Shown in pieces: positions 8,070 through 16,713 of a stretch of 23,855 bases of DNA (its first letter is position 1; each line of letters begins with the position of its first letter). The stretch is taken from contig JAJJPM010000035.1 of NCBI GenBank assembly GCA_032907525.1, forward strand, positions 1 through 23,855. Direction: 5' to 3'. The stretch is from JAHJQQ01 sp032907525. Lineage in GTDB: Bacteria; Pseudomonadota; Gammaproteobacteria; Thiohalobacterales; Thiohalobacteraceae. The notes beneath the pieces are model-generated. The model was not told the origin of the DNA, ran no database searches, and saw only the letters and a program-made list of their open reading frames with translations. The position numbers were made by a program, and so were the translations under genes.

Positions 8070-8223
8070 CTTTGCCACGGAAAACACGGACAAAACCCTT
8101 TTTGAGCCACGAAACCCACGAAATCCACGAAAAGTAATCTCTGTGAGCCTATTTATTCACCTTTCGCGGGTTTCGTGGATTTCGTGGCGATTTAGGTTCG
8201 TGTCCGTGTTTTCCGTGGCGAAG
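8070..8223. repeat. Nested palindromic intergenic repeat, copy 3
   Basis: This 154-bp copy lies between ettA and the DUF815 gene. Compared with the copy at 4012-4157, the outer left arm has two 9-nt units instead of three, and the inner right arm (8161-8188) has three instead of two. The inner left arm (about 8106-8133) and the loop, including TTATTCACCTTTCG, are nearly the same. Outer arms pair CTTTGCCACGG with CCGTGGCGAAG. Such whole-unit gain or loss suggests expansion by slippage or recombination within a mobile or dispersed family. On the minus strand it would be in the ettA 3' region. Confidence 0.85.
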
Positions 8224-8234
8224 GTGTTCAAGCC

Positions 8235-9902
<1,668 letters not shown>

Positions 9903-9991
9903 AAGAGTACCGGTAGGGCTGTTATGTTCGGAACTGCGGAAGGCGGCATTATCGGCGAATCCTCGACGACTTTCCACGCGCGCCCCGCAGT

Positions 9992-12232
9992 ATGCCGGCG
10001 GTGACCCCGGCACCTGCGCCCTTCCGGCCCCTGACCGGAACGCGCCCTGCGGCGGGCCTCGTCAGCCTGGCGCTCCTGCCGGTGCTGTTCGCGCTCGATC
10101 AGTACCTGCCCCTGGGCGTCGCGGCAGGTATCGCCTACGTCATTCCCGTGCTGCTGACCCTGTGGTCGTCGCGACGCCTCACCCTGGCGGTGGCGGGCAT
10201 CGCGTCGCTGCTGGTCCTCGCCGACCTGCTGTTGGCGCCGGCAGCCGCGCTGAACTGGATGGTCGCGCTCAACCGCGCGATGTCGCTGCTGATGATCTGG
10301 ACGACCGCGATACTCGTGCTGCTGCGCCGCCACGCCGAGCTGGCCGTGGAGACGGCGAACGCCGCGCTGGAACGCCAGGTCCAGGCGCGCACCGCCCACC
10401 TGGATGAAGTCAACCGGCAGCTGCAGCGCGAGGCGGCCGAACGCCTGCAGATCGCCGCGGAGCTGCGTGACAGCACCGAGCGCTTCCGCGCCATGGTCGA
10501 GACCACCAGCGACTGGGTCTGGGAGCTCGATGCACAGGGTGTCTACACCTATGCGAGCCCCAAGGGTCTGGACATCCTCGGCTACGCGCCGGACGAGGTG
10601 CTCGGCCGCACGCCGTTCGATTTCATGCCGCCGGACGAGGCCGAGCGGGTCGGGGCGTTGTTCCGGTCGATCGTTGCCGGGCGCATGCCGTTCCACTGCC
10701 TGGAAAACGTCAACCGCCACCGTAACGGCCATCCGGTGGTGCTCGAGACCAGCGGCGTGCCGGTGTTCGACGCCGACGGCGTGTTCCGCGGCTACCGTGG
10801 CATCGACCGGGACGTGACGGAGCGCAAAGTCACCGAGCGCAGACTGCGCGAGAGCGAACAGCACCTGCGCCGGATCATCGACCTGGTGCCGCACCGCATC
10901 TTCGCCAAGGACGACGAAGGCCGCTTCCTGCTCGCCAACCGGGCCGTTGCCGAGGCCTATGGCATGGCGGTCGAGGACATCCTCGGCCGTCATCACGGCG
11001 AACTGCACGGCCATGCGCAGGAGCTGGAACGGATGCGGGCCGACGACCGCGCCGTGATCGCCTCCGGCCGCATGAAGCTCATCCCCGAGGAGACCTTCAC
11101 CGGGGCCGATGGCCGGATCCGCACCATGCGCACCGTCAAGATCCCCTATCGTGTGCCGGGCGAGGAGAGCCGCGCGGTGCTCGGCCTCGCCATCGATATC
11201 ACCGAGGAAAAGGAGTTCGAACGGCGCCTGGTGGCCTCGGAGCGGAAGTACCGCGCCCTGCTCGAGAATGCCGTCGACGCGATCCTCCTGGCGGGGCTGG
11301 ACGGCCGGCTGGTGGACGCCAACCGCCGCGCCGAACAGCTGCTGGGCTATACGCGGGAAGAGCTGTGCGGCATGCGTGCCTGGGATCTGCATCCGCCCGA
11401 GGAGCATGCGCGGGTGGCCGAAGTGTTCGAGACCCTGCGCCGCTCCGGCAGCACGCTGGTGGTGCACCCCGTCCGGCGCAAGGACGGCAGCCTCATTCAG
11501 GTCGAAGTGGCGGCGAGCCGGATCGACTTCGGTGATCAGACGCTCCTCCAGGGCATCTTCCGCGACGTGTCGACCCGCGAGCGCCGGGCCGCGCAACGCC
11601 TGGCCGAGGAGAAACAACTGCGCGACACCCTGGTGCGCGAGGTGCACCATCGCATCAAGAACAATCTGCAGGGGGTGGTCGGTCTGCTGCGTTCGCACGC
11701 GAACGCCCATCCGGAGCTGGACGCGGCCATCGTGGCGGCCATCGGTCAGGTGCAGTCGATCTCCGTGGTCCACGGGCTGCACGGCCAGGGCGACGATCTC
11801 CAGGTGTACCTGTGCGACATGGTATGCGCCATCGCGCGCAATGCCGGCACCCTGACGCGCACCCGTATCGAGCCACAGGTGGATCTGGCGGTTCCGCGGC
11901 CGGTGGCGGTGGATCCGGACGAGGCCGTGCCGGTCGCGCTGGTCGTCAACGAGCTCATCCTGAACGCGGTCAAGCATTCCGCGGGCGATCCGCAGGTGTC
12001 GGTGCGGGTCGCCCGGTCGGGCGACGCCGCCGAGGTCACGGTGACCAATACCGGCGAGCTGGCGCCGGGGTTCGATTTCGCGGCCGGCCGGGGCGTCGGA
12101 ACGGGGCTGGGGCTGGTGCGTTCGCTGCTGCCGCGCAACGGCGCCCGGCTGCATGTCGAGCAGGCGGGCGAGGCCGTGCTGGCCAGGCTGGTTCTGGCGC
12201 CGCCCGTGGTGATACTCTCGGCCAGCCGCTGA
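9992..12232 (+). CDS. Membrane PAS sensor histidine kinase, HisKA_2 type
   Basis: The 746-residue kinase has about four N-terminal transmembrane segments (residues 22-112), a short coiled coil (115-160), and three PAS/PAC repeats (about 165-280, 285-405 and 415-530) each ending in a DITE/DVTE-like motif. A HisKA_2 dimerisation and phosphoacceptor segment follows: LVREVHHRIKNNLQGVVGLL, His552/His553. The HATPase domain has N-box ALVVNELILNAVKHS (649-663) and glycine-rich GRGVGTGLGLVRS. This kinase class usually pairs with REC-ANTAR or similar regulators, and such a gene follows at 12684. A cytosolic small-molecule or redox ligand for the PAS domains is likely but cannot be named. The ATG at 9992 has no strong ribosome site; an in-frame GTG at 10001 is an alternative. 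The stop is followed by a hairpin at 12233-12250. Confidence 0.92.
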   Translation: MPAVTPAPAPFRPLTGTRPAAGLVSLALLPVLFALDQYLPLGVAAGIAYVIPVLLTLWSSRRLTLAVAGIASLLVLADLLLAPAAALNWMVALNRAMSLLMIWTTAILVLLRRHAELAVETANAALERQVQARTAHLDEVNRQLQREAAERLQIAAELRDSTERFRAMVETTSDWVWELDAQGVYTYASPKGLDILGYAPDEVLGRTPFDFMPPDEAERVGALFRSIVAGRMPFHCLENVNRHRNGHPVVLETSGVPVFDADGVFRGYRGIDRDVTERKVTERRLRESEQHLRRIIDLVPHRIFAKDDEGRFLLANRAVAEAYGMAVEDILGRHHGELHGHAQELERMRADDRAVIASGRMKLIPEETFTGADGRIRTMRTVKIPYRVPGEESRAVLGLAIDITEEKEFERRLVASERKYRALLENAVDAILLAGLDGRLVDANRRAEQLLGYTREELCGMRAWDLHPPEEHARVAEVFETLRRSGSTLVVHPVRRKDGSLIQVEVAASRIDFGDQTLLQGIFRDVSTRERRAAQRLAEEKQLRDTLVREVHHRIKNNLQGVVGLLRSHANAHPELDAAIVAAIGQVQSISVVHGLHGQGDDLQVYLCDMVCAIARNAGTLTRTRIEPQVDLAVPRPVAVDPDEAVPVALVVNELILNAVKHSAGDPQVSVRVARSGDAAEVTVTNTGELAPGFDFAAGRGVGTGLGLVRSLLPRNGARLHVEQAGEAVLARLVLAPPVVILSASR

Positions 12233-12250
12233 GCCGCGCGGTTGCGCGGC
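12233..12250 (+). terminator. Hairpin immediately after the kinase stop codon
   Basis: GCCGCGC and GCGCGGC pair perfectly across a GGTT loop, starting at the base after the TGA. No U-run follows, so it may be a weak terminator or a transcript-end stabiliser. Confidence 0.4.
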
Positions 12251-12391
12251 GTTCCCGGCTGGGCTATAAACGTACCGCGTGTAGGACAATGGCCGACGGA
12301 GCCGCAGACCCGCTCCCGGTCCCTGCAGATCGCTGTCTCCAAGAACACTCCGACCGATTTCCCCATCCCGCCAGTGACGGCAGGCCAACGA

Positions 12392-12410
12392 GCCGGGTTC
12401 GAGCCCCGGC
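12392..12410 (+). other. tRNA T-arm-like sequence without a tRNA body
   Basis: GCCGGG, loop TTCGAGC, then CCCGGC reproduces a T-stem and TTCRANN loop. The following seven bases (CGTGTGA) would need TCACACG about 65-80 nt upstream as the 5' acceptor strand, and that is absent. No cloverleaf could be built by hand. It may be a chance GC-rich hairpin or the remnant of a tRNA or attachment site. Confidence 0.3.
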
Positions 12411-12483
12411 GTGTGATTTTGCGCATGGGGACGGGCCGAGGATCCGGCCGGCATCGGAACCAACCCTGAGAAAACTCATTTCA

Positions 12484-12614
12484 GCTACGGAAGCACACGG
12501 AAAAACACGAACGAGATCAGAGATTTCTCTTGGCGGCCCACATCACCCGCCAGGTGCCGGGGCAGAGCTTCGTGATGCGGTTTCATTTCAGGGTCTTCCG
12601 TGTGCTTCCGTGGC
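12484..12614. repeat. Palindromic intergenic repeat, copy 4 (variant)
   Basis: Arms 12484-12502 (GCTACGGAAGCACACGGAA) and 12596-12614 (TTCCGTGTGCTTCCGTGGC) are inverted repeats with one mismatch, separated by 93 nt. The ACGGA core recurs at 10-nt rather than 9-nt spacing (12487, 12497, then ACGA at 12507). It lacks the inner CCACGAAA arms of the other three copies. The interior resembles no gene I know. Confidence 0.7.
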
Positions 12615-12683
12615 AAATGCGGTTTTGGGTTTCGGGGGGCAGCAGTGATAACAACAATAAAACAAGAGAGAGAAATCACCCGT

Positions 12684-13280
12684 ATGACTGGAGCGACGCT
12701 GTTGATCGCCGATGACGACCGGCTGGTGCTGGCGACCCTGGCGGATGGCCTGCGCAGGGCCGGTTATACCGTGCTCGAGGCCACCGGCGGCGATGAAGCC
12801 ATCGCCGCCGCCTGCGAGCAGCCTCCGGATCTCGCGATTCTGGACATGCGCATGCCGGGGCGCAGCGGCGTGGACGTCGCCGTCTGGCTGCGCGAACACA
12901 CCGACACGCCGTTCATCTTCCTGTCGGCCTACGGAGATACCGCCGCGGTCGAGGAGGCGGTGCGCGCGGGCGCGCTGGGCTATCTGGTGAAGCCGCTGGA
13001 CGTACAGCAGATCCTTCCGTCCATAGATGCCGCACTGATGCGCGGCCGTGAACTCAACGCGCTGCTGGAGGAGGAGGCGCAACTCTCCGCCGCGCTGCGC
13101 CTGGGCCGGCAGACCAGCCTCGCGGTGGGTATCCTGATGGCCCGTCACCAGCTGACCGAGCAGGCGGCCTTCAATCAGCTGCGCGCGCAGGCGCGCGCCC
13201 AGCGGCGCAAGGTCAGCGACCTCGCCGCCGAGTTGATCCAGGCGCTCGAAACCGCCGCCGGGGCGCCCGGCCGGTCCTGA
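12684..13280 (+). CDS. REC-ANTAR response regulator, RNA-binding antiterminator
   Basis: The 198-residue product has a receiver domain at about 4-118, with acidic pocket Asp10/Asp11/Asp12, phosphoacceptor Asp54 in LAILDMRMPG, Ser81 and Lys103 in YLVKPLD. After a helical linker, an ANTAR domain occupies about 128-190 (SLAVGILMARHQLTEQAAFNQLRAQA then KVSDLAAEL). Regulators of this type (AmiR, NasT, EutV and PdtaR families) dimerise on phosphorylation and bind paired hexaloop hairpins in nascent RNA to block terminators. The ATG at 12684 gives a clean receiver start, with a weak GAGAG upstream. The HisKA_2 kinase just upstream is the probable partner. RNA targets are unknown; the structured leaders at 13281-13513 and 16496-16839 are candidates only by proximity. 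Confidence 0.92.
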   Translation: MTGATLLIADDDRLVLATLADGLRRAGYTVLEATGGDEAIAAACEQPPDLAILDMRMPGRSGVDVAVWLREHTDTPFIFLSAYGDTAAVEEAVRAGALGYLVKPLDVQQILPSIDAALMRGRELNALLEEEAQLSAALRLGRQTSLAVGILMARHQLTEQAAFNQLRAQARAQRRKVSDLAAELIQALETAAGAPGRS

Positions 13281-13287
13281 TGACCGG
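13271..13287 (+). terminator. Hairpin overlapping the ANTAR regulator stop codon
   Basis: CCGGTC and GACCGG pair around CTGAT, the loop containing the TGA stop. No U-run follows. It is one of several palindromes between this gene and the next. Confidence 0.3.
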
Positions 13288-13335
13288 TTCCGGCCGCTTC
13301 AGTAACCGCGGCGACAAGCGATAACCCTGTTGGGC

Positions 13336-13353
13336 GCGATCCGAACGGATCGC
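13336..13353. repeat. Palindrome GCGATCCG/CGGATCGC in the leader of the GGDEF/EAL gene
   Basis: This is a perfect 8-bp inverted repeat with a 2-nt centre, so as RNA it would be 7 bp with a 4-nt loop. It is followed by CGGAGCTCCG (13364-13373), a CCGGCCGCCGGCCGG run near 13408-13421, and CGCGG/CCGCG (13467-13479). It could be an operator, terminator or part of a folded leader. Confidence 0.4.
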
Positions 13354-13513
13354 CTCAGGTGCCCGGAGCTCCGAGCCCGCTCCCCAGACAAGGACCCTGC
13401 TGTTCACCGGCCGCCGGCCGGCGAAGGGATACCCGGAAACAACCGACCCTGATCCCGTGCCCGTGTCGCGGGGTCCGCGGTTTCAGGGCGGGGACGCGAG
13501 GGGCAGGCGCTCC

Positions 13514-16495
13514 ATGATATCGATCGAAGACTTGGTGAACTCCGTGGTCGTCGAACTCGGTCTCGACGAGGGCGAGATCGGTGCGCGTCGCGCCTTCCTG
13601 GAGTTCGGTCCGGCGGACGTGCGCCATCTGCGCGCCCTGCATCCCCATCTGCACAAGGCCCGCGGCCGCTTCATCGAGGTCTTCTACGCGCACCTGCTGC
13701 GTTTCCCCGAACTCCGTGCACTGCTCTCCACGCCCGAACTGCAGGCGCGGTTGCGCCACAAGCAGACCGACTACTTCGAGCGCCTCACCGGCGGCGAATA
13801 CGGCTGGGACTACATCAGCGACCGGCTGCGCGTCGGTCTCACCCACCAGCAGATCGGGCTGCAGCCGCAGTGGTACCTGGGCGCCTACTGCAAATACCTC
13901 ACCGAACTGCTGCCGGAGGTGTGGGATTCTCCGGCCATGACGCCGGAGACGCGCCGCGCTGCCGTGAGCGCCCTGCTCAAGATCGTGTTCTTCGACATGG
14001 GACTGGCGCTGGAGGCCTATTTCCACACTGACCGGCGCTCCATCGTCGCCCTCAAGCACTACGCCGAGAACGTCGTCTGCAGCGTGCCGGCCGGTCTGCT
14101 GGTGCTGTCGCCGGAACTCGAGGTGCTGTCCGCCAACCGCTTCGTCGACCGCCTGTTCGACGTCGGCCACGACGCGCTGATCGGCTACCGGCTCACGGAT
14201 CTGTTCGACGATGGCGATCTCGTGAGAAGGGCGCACGAGGTGCTGGCGACGGGACGCACGCTGCGCTACATGGGCGTGTGTTCGCCCGTGAACGGGCCGG
14301 AGTGCTGGTTCGAGGCCACGCTGGCGCCGCTGGCGACAGGCCTCGATGCGCATCTGCATCCCGCCCTCGGCAACCTCAGCCGCGCCGCGCTGCTGATGGT
14401 GCTCGAGGACGTGACCGAGCAGGAAAGGCTGCGCAGCGCGCGGCGCCGTTCGGAGGCGCAGGTTCAGGTCCTGCTGGACAACGTCGGCGACGGTATCGTC
14501 ACCTTCGATCAACGCGGCATCATCGAGTCCTTCAACCGCCGGGCGGCGCAGATCTTCGGCTATTCCCCCGGCGAGGTGATCGGCCGGCATGTGCGGATGC
14601 TCTCCACGGAATGGGAGCATTGCGCGCCCGGCGGCAAATGTGCGCAGGCGCGCGGCAGCGAGGCGCCCTGCTTCATGACCGGCAGCTGCGACGGATCGGG
14701 GCGTCGCAAGGACGGAACCCTGTTTCCCATGGAATGGTCCATCAGCGTCGCGGAACTGGACAGCGAAGCGCTGTTCATCAGCGTCGTGCGCGACATCAGC
14801 GCGCGCAAGGCCGCAGAGGCCGAGCTGGCGAAACTGGCCGGCGCCCTCGACCAGACGGCGGACAGCGTCATCATCACGGACCGCGCCGGCCGCATCGAGT
14901 ACGTCAATCCCGCCTTCGAGCAGACCACGGGATTTTCCCGCGAGGAGGTGATGGGCCGTACGTCCAACATGGTCAAGTCGGGCCGGCACAGCCCCGGTTT
15001 CTACACGCGTCTGTGGAAGACGATCTCCCGCGGCGAGGTGTTTCGCGAGGTCTTCATCAACCGCCGCAAGAACGGCGACATCTACTACGAAGAGAAGACC
15101 ATATCGCCCGTGCGCGATCCGCTCAGCGGCGAGATAACCCATTATGTCTCGACCGGCAAGGACATCAGCGAGCGCATGCAGGCGCAGCAGCGTCTGGATC
15201 ACCTGGCGCATCATGACGGACTCACCGATCTGCCCAACCGCCTGCTGCTGCTGAACCGGCTGAAGCGGGCCATGATGCGCGCCGCGCGTCATGACCGGCA
15301 GCTGGCGGTCATGTTCCTGGACCTGGACCGCTTCAAGCACATCAACGACACGCTGGGTCACGGCGCGGGCGATCGCCTGCTGCGCGCGATCGCCGGCCGC
15401 CTCGAGAAATGCCTGCGCCAGGGCGATACCGTGGCGCGCATGGGGGGCGACGAATTCGCCATCCTGCTGGAGGACGTGACGCGGGACGACGATGTCCTGC
15501 CCATACTCGAAAAGATCATGGCCGTGATGCGCAGCCCGATCGGGCTGGACGGCTATGAATTCTTTCTCAGCTTCAGCATCGGCATCAGCATGTATCCCCG
15601 GGACGGCGAGCACGCCGACGCGCTGCTGCGCAATGCCGACACGGCCATGTACCGCGCCAAGGCGGAGGGGCGCAGCAGCTTCTGCTTCTATACCGCCGAC
15701 ATGAACGCCCACGCCCTGGAGCGGCTGGATCTGGAGAGCAAACTGCGCCGCGCCCTGGAGCGCGACGAATTCGTGCTGCATTACCAGCCGCAGCTCGACC
15801 TGCGGAGCGGACGCGTGACGGGTGTCGAGGCCCTGCTGCGCTGGTGCCATCCGGAGCGCGGTCTGGTGCCGCCGGCGGACTTCATCCCGACGCTGGAGGA
15901 TACCGGCATGATCGTGCCGGTGGGGCGCTGGGTCCTGGCCGAGGCCTGTCGCCAGGCGCGGGCCTGGAGCGCGGCGGGGCTCCCGGATCTCGCGATCGCG
16001 GTCAATCTGTCGACCCATCAGTTCCGCCGCGACGATCTGCCCGCGGCGGTGGCGGAGGCGCTGGCCGCCTACGGCACGCCGCCCGGCGGGCTGGAACTGG
16101 AGATCACCGAGAGCGCGCTGATGGACGATGTCGCGCGGGCGGCGCAGAGCATCCAGCGGCTCAAGGAGCAGGGTGTCCGCGTGGCGATCGACGACTTCGG
16201 CACCGGCTATTCCTCGCTGGCCTATCTCAAGCGCTTCGCCATCGACAGCCTGAAGATCGATCGGGCCTTCGTCCGCGACATCTGCAGCGATGCGGACGAT
16301 GCCGCCATCGTGTCCGCCATCGTCGCCATGGCGCAGCATCTGCACCTCAGGGTGACCGCCGAGGGCGTGGAGACGGTCGAACAGCTGGAGTTCCTGCGCG
16401 GCCACGGCTGCGACGAGATGCAGGGATTCCTGCTCAGCCCGCCCATGCCGGGCGACCGCGTGGGCGCCTGGCTCAGAAGCCGCGCTGACCTCTGA
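13514..16495 (+). CDS. Globin-coupled PAS-GGDEF-EAL c-di-GMP synthase/phosphodiesterase
   Basis: This 993-residue cytosolic protein senses through haem and PAS domains and both makes and degrades c-di-GMP. A globin-coupled sensor spans about 20-175: candidate proximal His111 in VGLTHQQIGLQPQWYLGAY and candidate distal Tyr58 in VFYAHLL. A degenerate PAS lies near 190-305, a PAS near 312-432 with an unusual Cys370, Cys376, Cys386 and Cys392 insertion, and a third PAS near 440-555. GGDEF (about 560-725) is intact (G644-F648) with an inhibitory I-site RQGD at 635-638. EAL (about 740-990) keeps EALLRW (772-777), NLS, ELEITES and DDFGTGYSS. So both activities look competent. The first ATG, 13514, has GAGGGG upstream; an in-frame GTG at 13457 adds 19 unrelated residues. 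It ends 17 nt before a sigma-54-like site. Confidence 0.95.
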   Translation: MISIEDLVNSVVVELGLDEGEIGARRAFLEFGPADVRHLRALHPHLHKARGRFIEVFYAHLLRFPELRALLSTPELQARLRHKQTDYFERLTGGEYGWDYISDRLRVGLTHQQIGLQPQWYLGAYCKYLTELLPEVWDSPAMTPETRRAAVSALLKIVFFDMGLALEAYFHTDRRSIVALKHYAENVVCSVPAGLLVLSPELEVLSANRFVDRLFDVGHDALIGYRLTDLFDDGDLVRRAHEVLATGRTLRYMGVCSPVNGPECWFEATLAPLATGLDAHLHPALGNLSRAALLMVLEDVTEQERLRSARRRSEAQVQVLLDNVGDGIVTFDQRGIIESFNRRAAQIFGYSPGEVIGRHVRMLSTEWEHCAPGGKCAQARGSEAPCFMTGSCDGSGRRKDGTLFPMEWSISVAELDSEALFISVVRDISARKAAEAELAKLAGALDQTADSVIITDRAGRIEYVNPAFEQTTGFSREEVMGRTSNMVKSGRHSPGFYTRLWKTISRGEVFREVFINRRKNGDIYYEEKTISPVRDPLSGEITHYVSTGKDISERMQAQQRLDHLAHHDGLTDLPNRLLLLNRLKRAMMRAARHDRQLAVMFLDLDRFKHINDTLGHGAGDRLLRAIAGRLEKCLRQGDTVARMGGDEFAILLEDVTRDDDVLPILEKIMAVMRSPIGLDGYEFFLSFSIGISMYPRDGEHADALLRNADTAMYRAKAEGRSSFCFYTADMNAHALERLDLESKLRRALERDEFVLHYQPQLDLRSGRVTGVEALLRWCHPERGLVPPADFIPTLEDTGMIVPVGRWVLAEACRQARAWSAAGLPDLAIAVNLSTHQFRRDDLPAAVAEALAAYGTPPGGLELEITESALMDDVARAAQSIQRLKEQGVRVAIDDFGTGYSSLAYLKRFAIDSLKIDRAFVRDICSDADDAAIVSAIVAMAQHLHLRVTAEGVETVEQLEFLRGHGCDEMQGFLLSPPMPGDRVGAWLRSRADL

Positions 16496-16512
16496 TCCTG
16501 CCGCGTGTCATC

Positions 16513-16527
16513 TGGCACGCATCTTGA
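16513..16527 (+). promoter_or_regulatory. Sigma-54-type promoter candidate for the che operon
   Basis: TGGCACGCATCTTGA matches the consensus TGGCACG-N4-TTGC with correct GG-to-GC spacing. Only the last base of the -12 element differs (TTGA instead of TTGC). Transcription would start near 16538 and give a leader of about 300 nt. Sigma-54 (RpoN) control of motility and chemotaxis genes is known in several Gammaproteobacteria. No enhancer-binding site was identified. Confidence 0.45.
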
Positions 16528-16552
16528 ATTCCACAATTCCAGTACCGTGAGC

Positions 16553-16579
16553 GCGTCGCCGGTCTGTCACCGGCGACGC
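16553..16579 (+). promoter_or_regulatory. Strong leader hairpin 1
   Basis: GCGTCGCCGGT and ACCGGCGACGC form a perfect 11-bp stem around a CTGTC loop. It lies about 15 nt after the predicted sigma-54 start. No U-run follows, so it is more likely a regulatory or stability hairpin than a terminator. Confidence 0.5.
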
Positions 16580-16592
16580 ACGCGATCGGCGC

Positions 16593-16619
16593 GAAACCTT
16601 AGCGCTGCGCTAAGTTTTC
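16593..16619 (+). terminator. Intrinsic-terminator-like hairpin in the che leader
   Basis: The stem CTTAGCG/CGCTAAG with loop CTG is followed by TTTTC. Four further pairs (GAAA with TTTC) close the base across one mismatch. It could end read-through from the GGDEF/EAL gene, or serve as an attenuator inside the che leader, where an ANTAR-type protein could in principle act. Confidence 0.45.
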
Positions 16620-16680
16620 ATGGCTGCCGGACGCTAGTGAAGATCACGGAACAGGGCCGCGGCATGCGGCCCGCGTCGAT

Positions 16681-16713
16681 CCGCCGACGGATCCCTCGAC
16701 GGGATCCTGGCGG
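16681..16713 (+). promoter_or_regulatory. Leader hairpin with a mutually exclusive alternative
   Basis: CCGCC/GGCGG (outer) and GGATCCC/GGGATCC (inner, loop TCGAC) make one long stem. The alternative GATCCG (16678-16683) with CGGATC (16688-16693) uses bases of the same strand segment, so the two cannot form together. This is a switch-like layout, but GATC-rich palindromes could also arise by chance. Confidence 0.35.

Larger units (their letters stand above)
12233..12683. other. Intergenic region between sensor kinase and ANTAR regulator, 451 bp
   Basis: It contains the hairpin at 12233-12250, a lone T-arm-like sequence at 12392-12410 and a palindromic repeat at 12484-12614. The last 70 nt are A-rich with GAGAGAG before the regulator start. 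No credible gene is seen; short frames here have no family features. The AT-richer stretch near 12640-12680 is a reasonable place for a promoter of the regulator, but no clear -35/-10 pair stands out. Confidence 0.5.

Noticed and set aside
12319..12417. A complete tRNA gene ending with the T-arm-like sequence
   Set aside because: No complementary 5' acceptor strand, D-arm or anticodon arm could be placed upstream of the T-arm.
13355..16405. 1016-residue antisense frame opposite the globin/GGDEF/EAL gene
   Set aside because: The plus strand carries clear catalytic motifs, and the antisense frame has only shadow composition.
16612..16640. Sigma-28 flagellar promoter (TAAGTTT...GCCGGACG)
   Set aside because: The spacing between the halves is about 8 nt instead of about 11 and the -10 half is poor; the sigma-54-like site is the better match.
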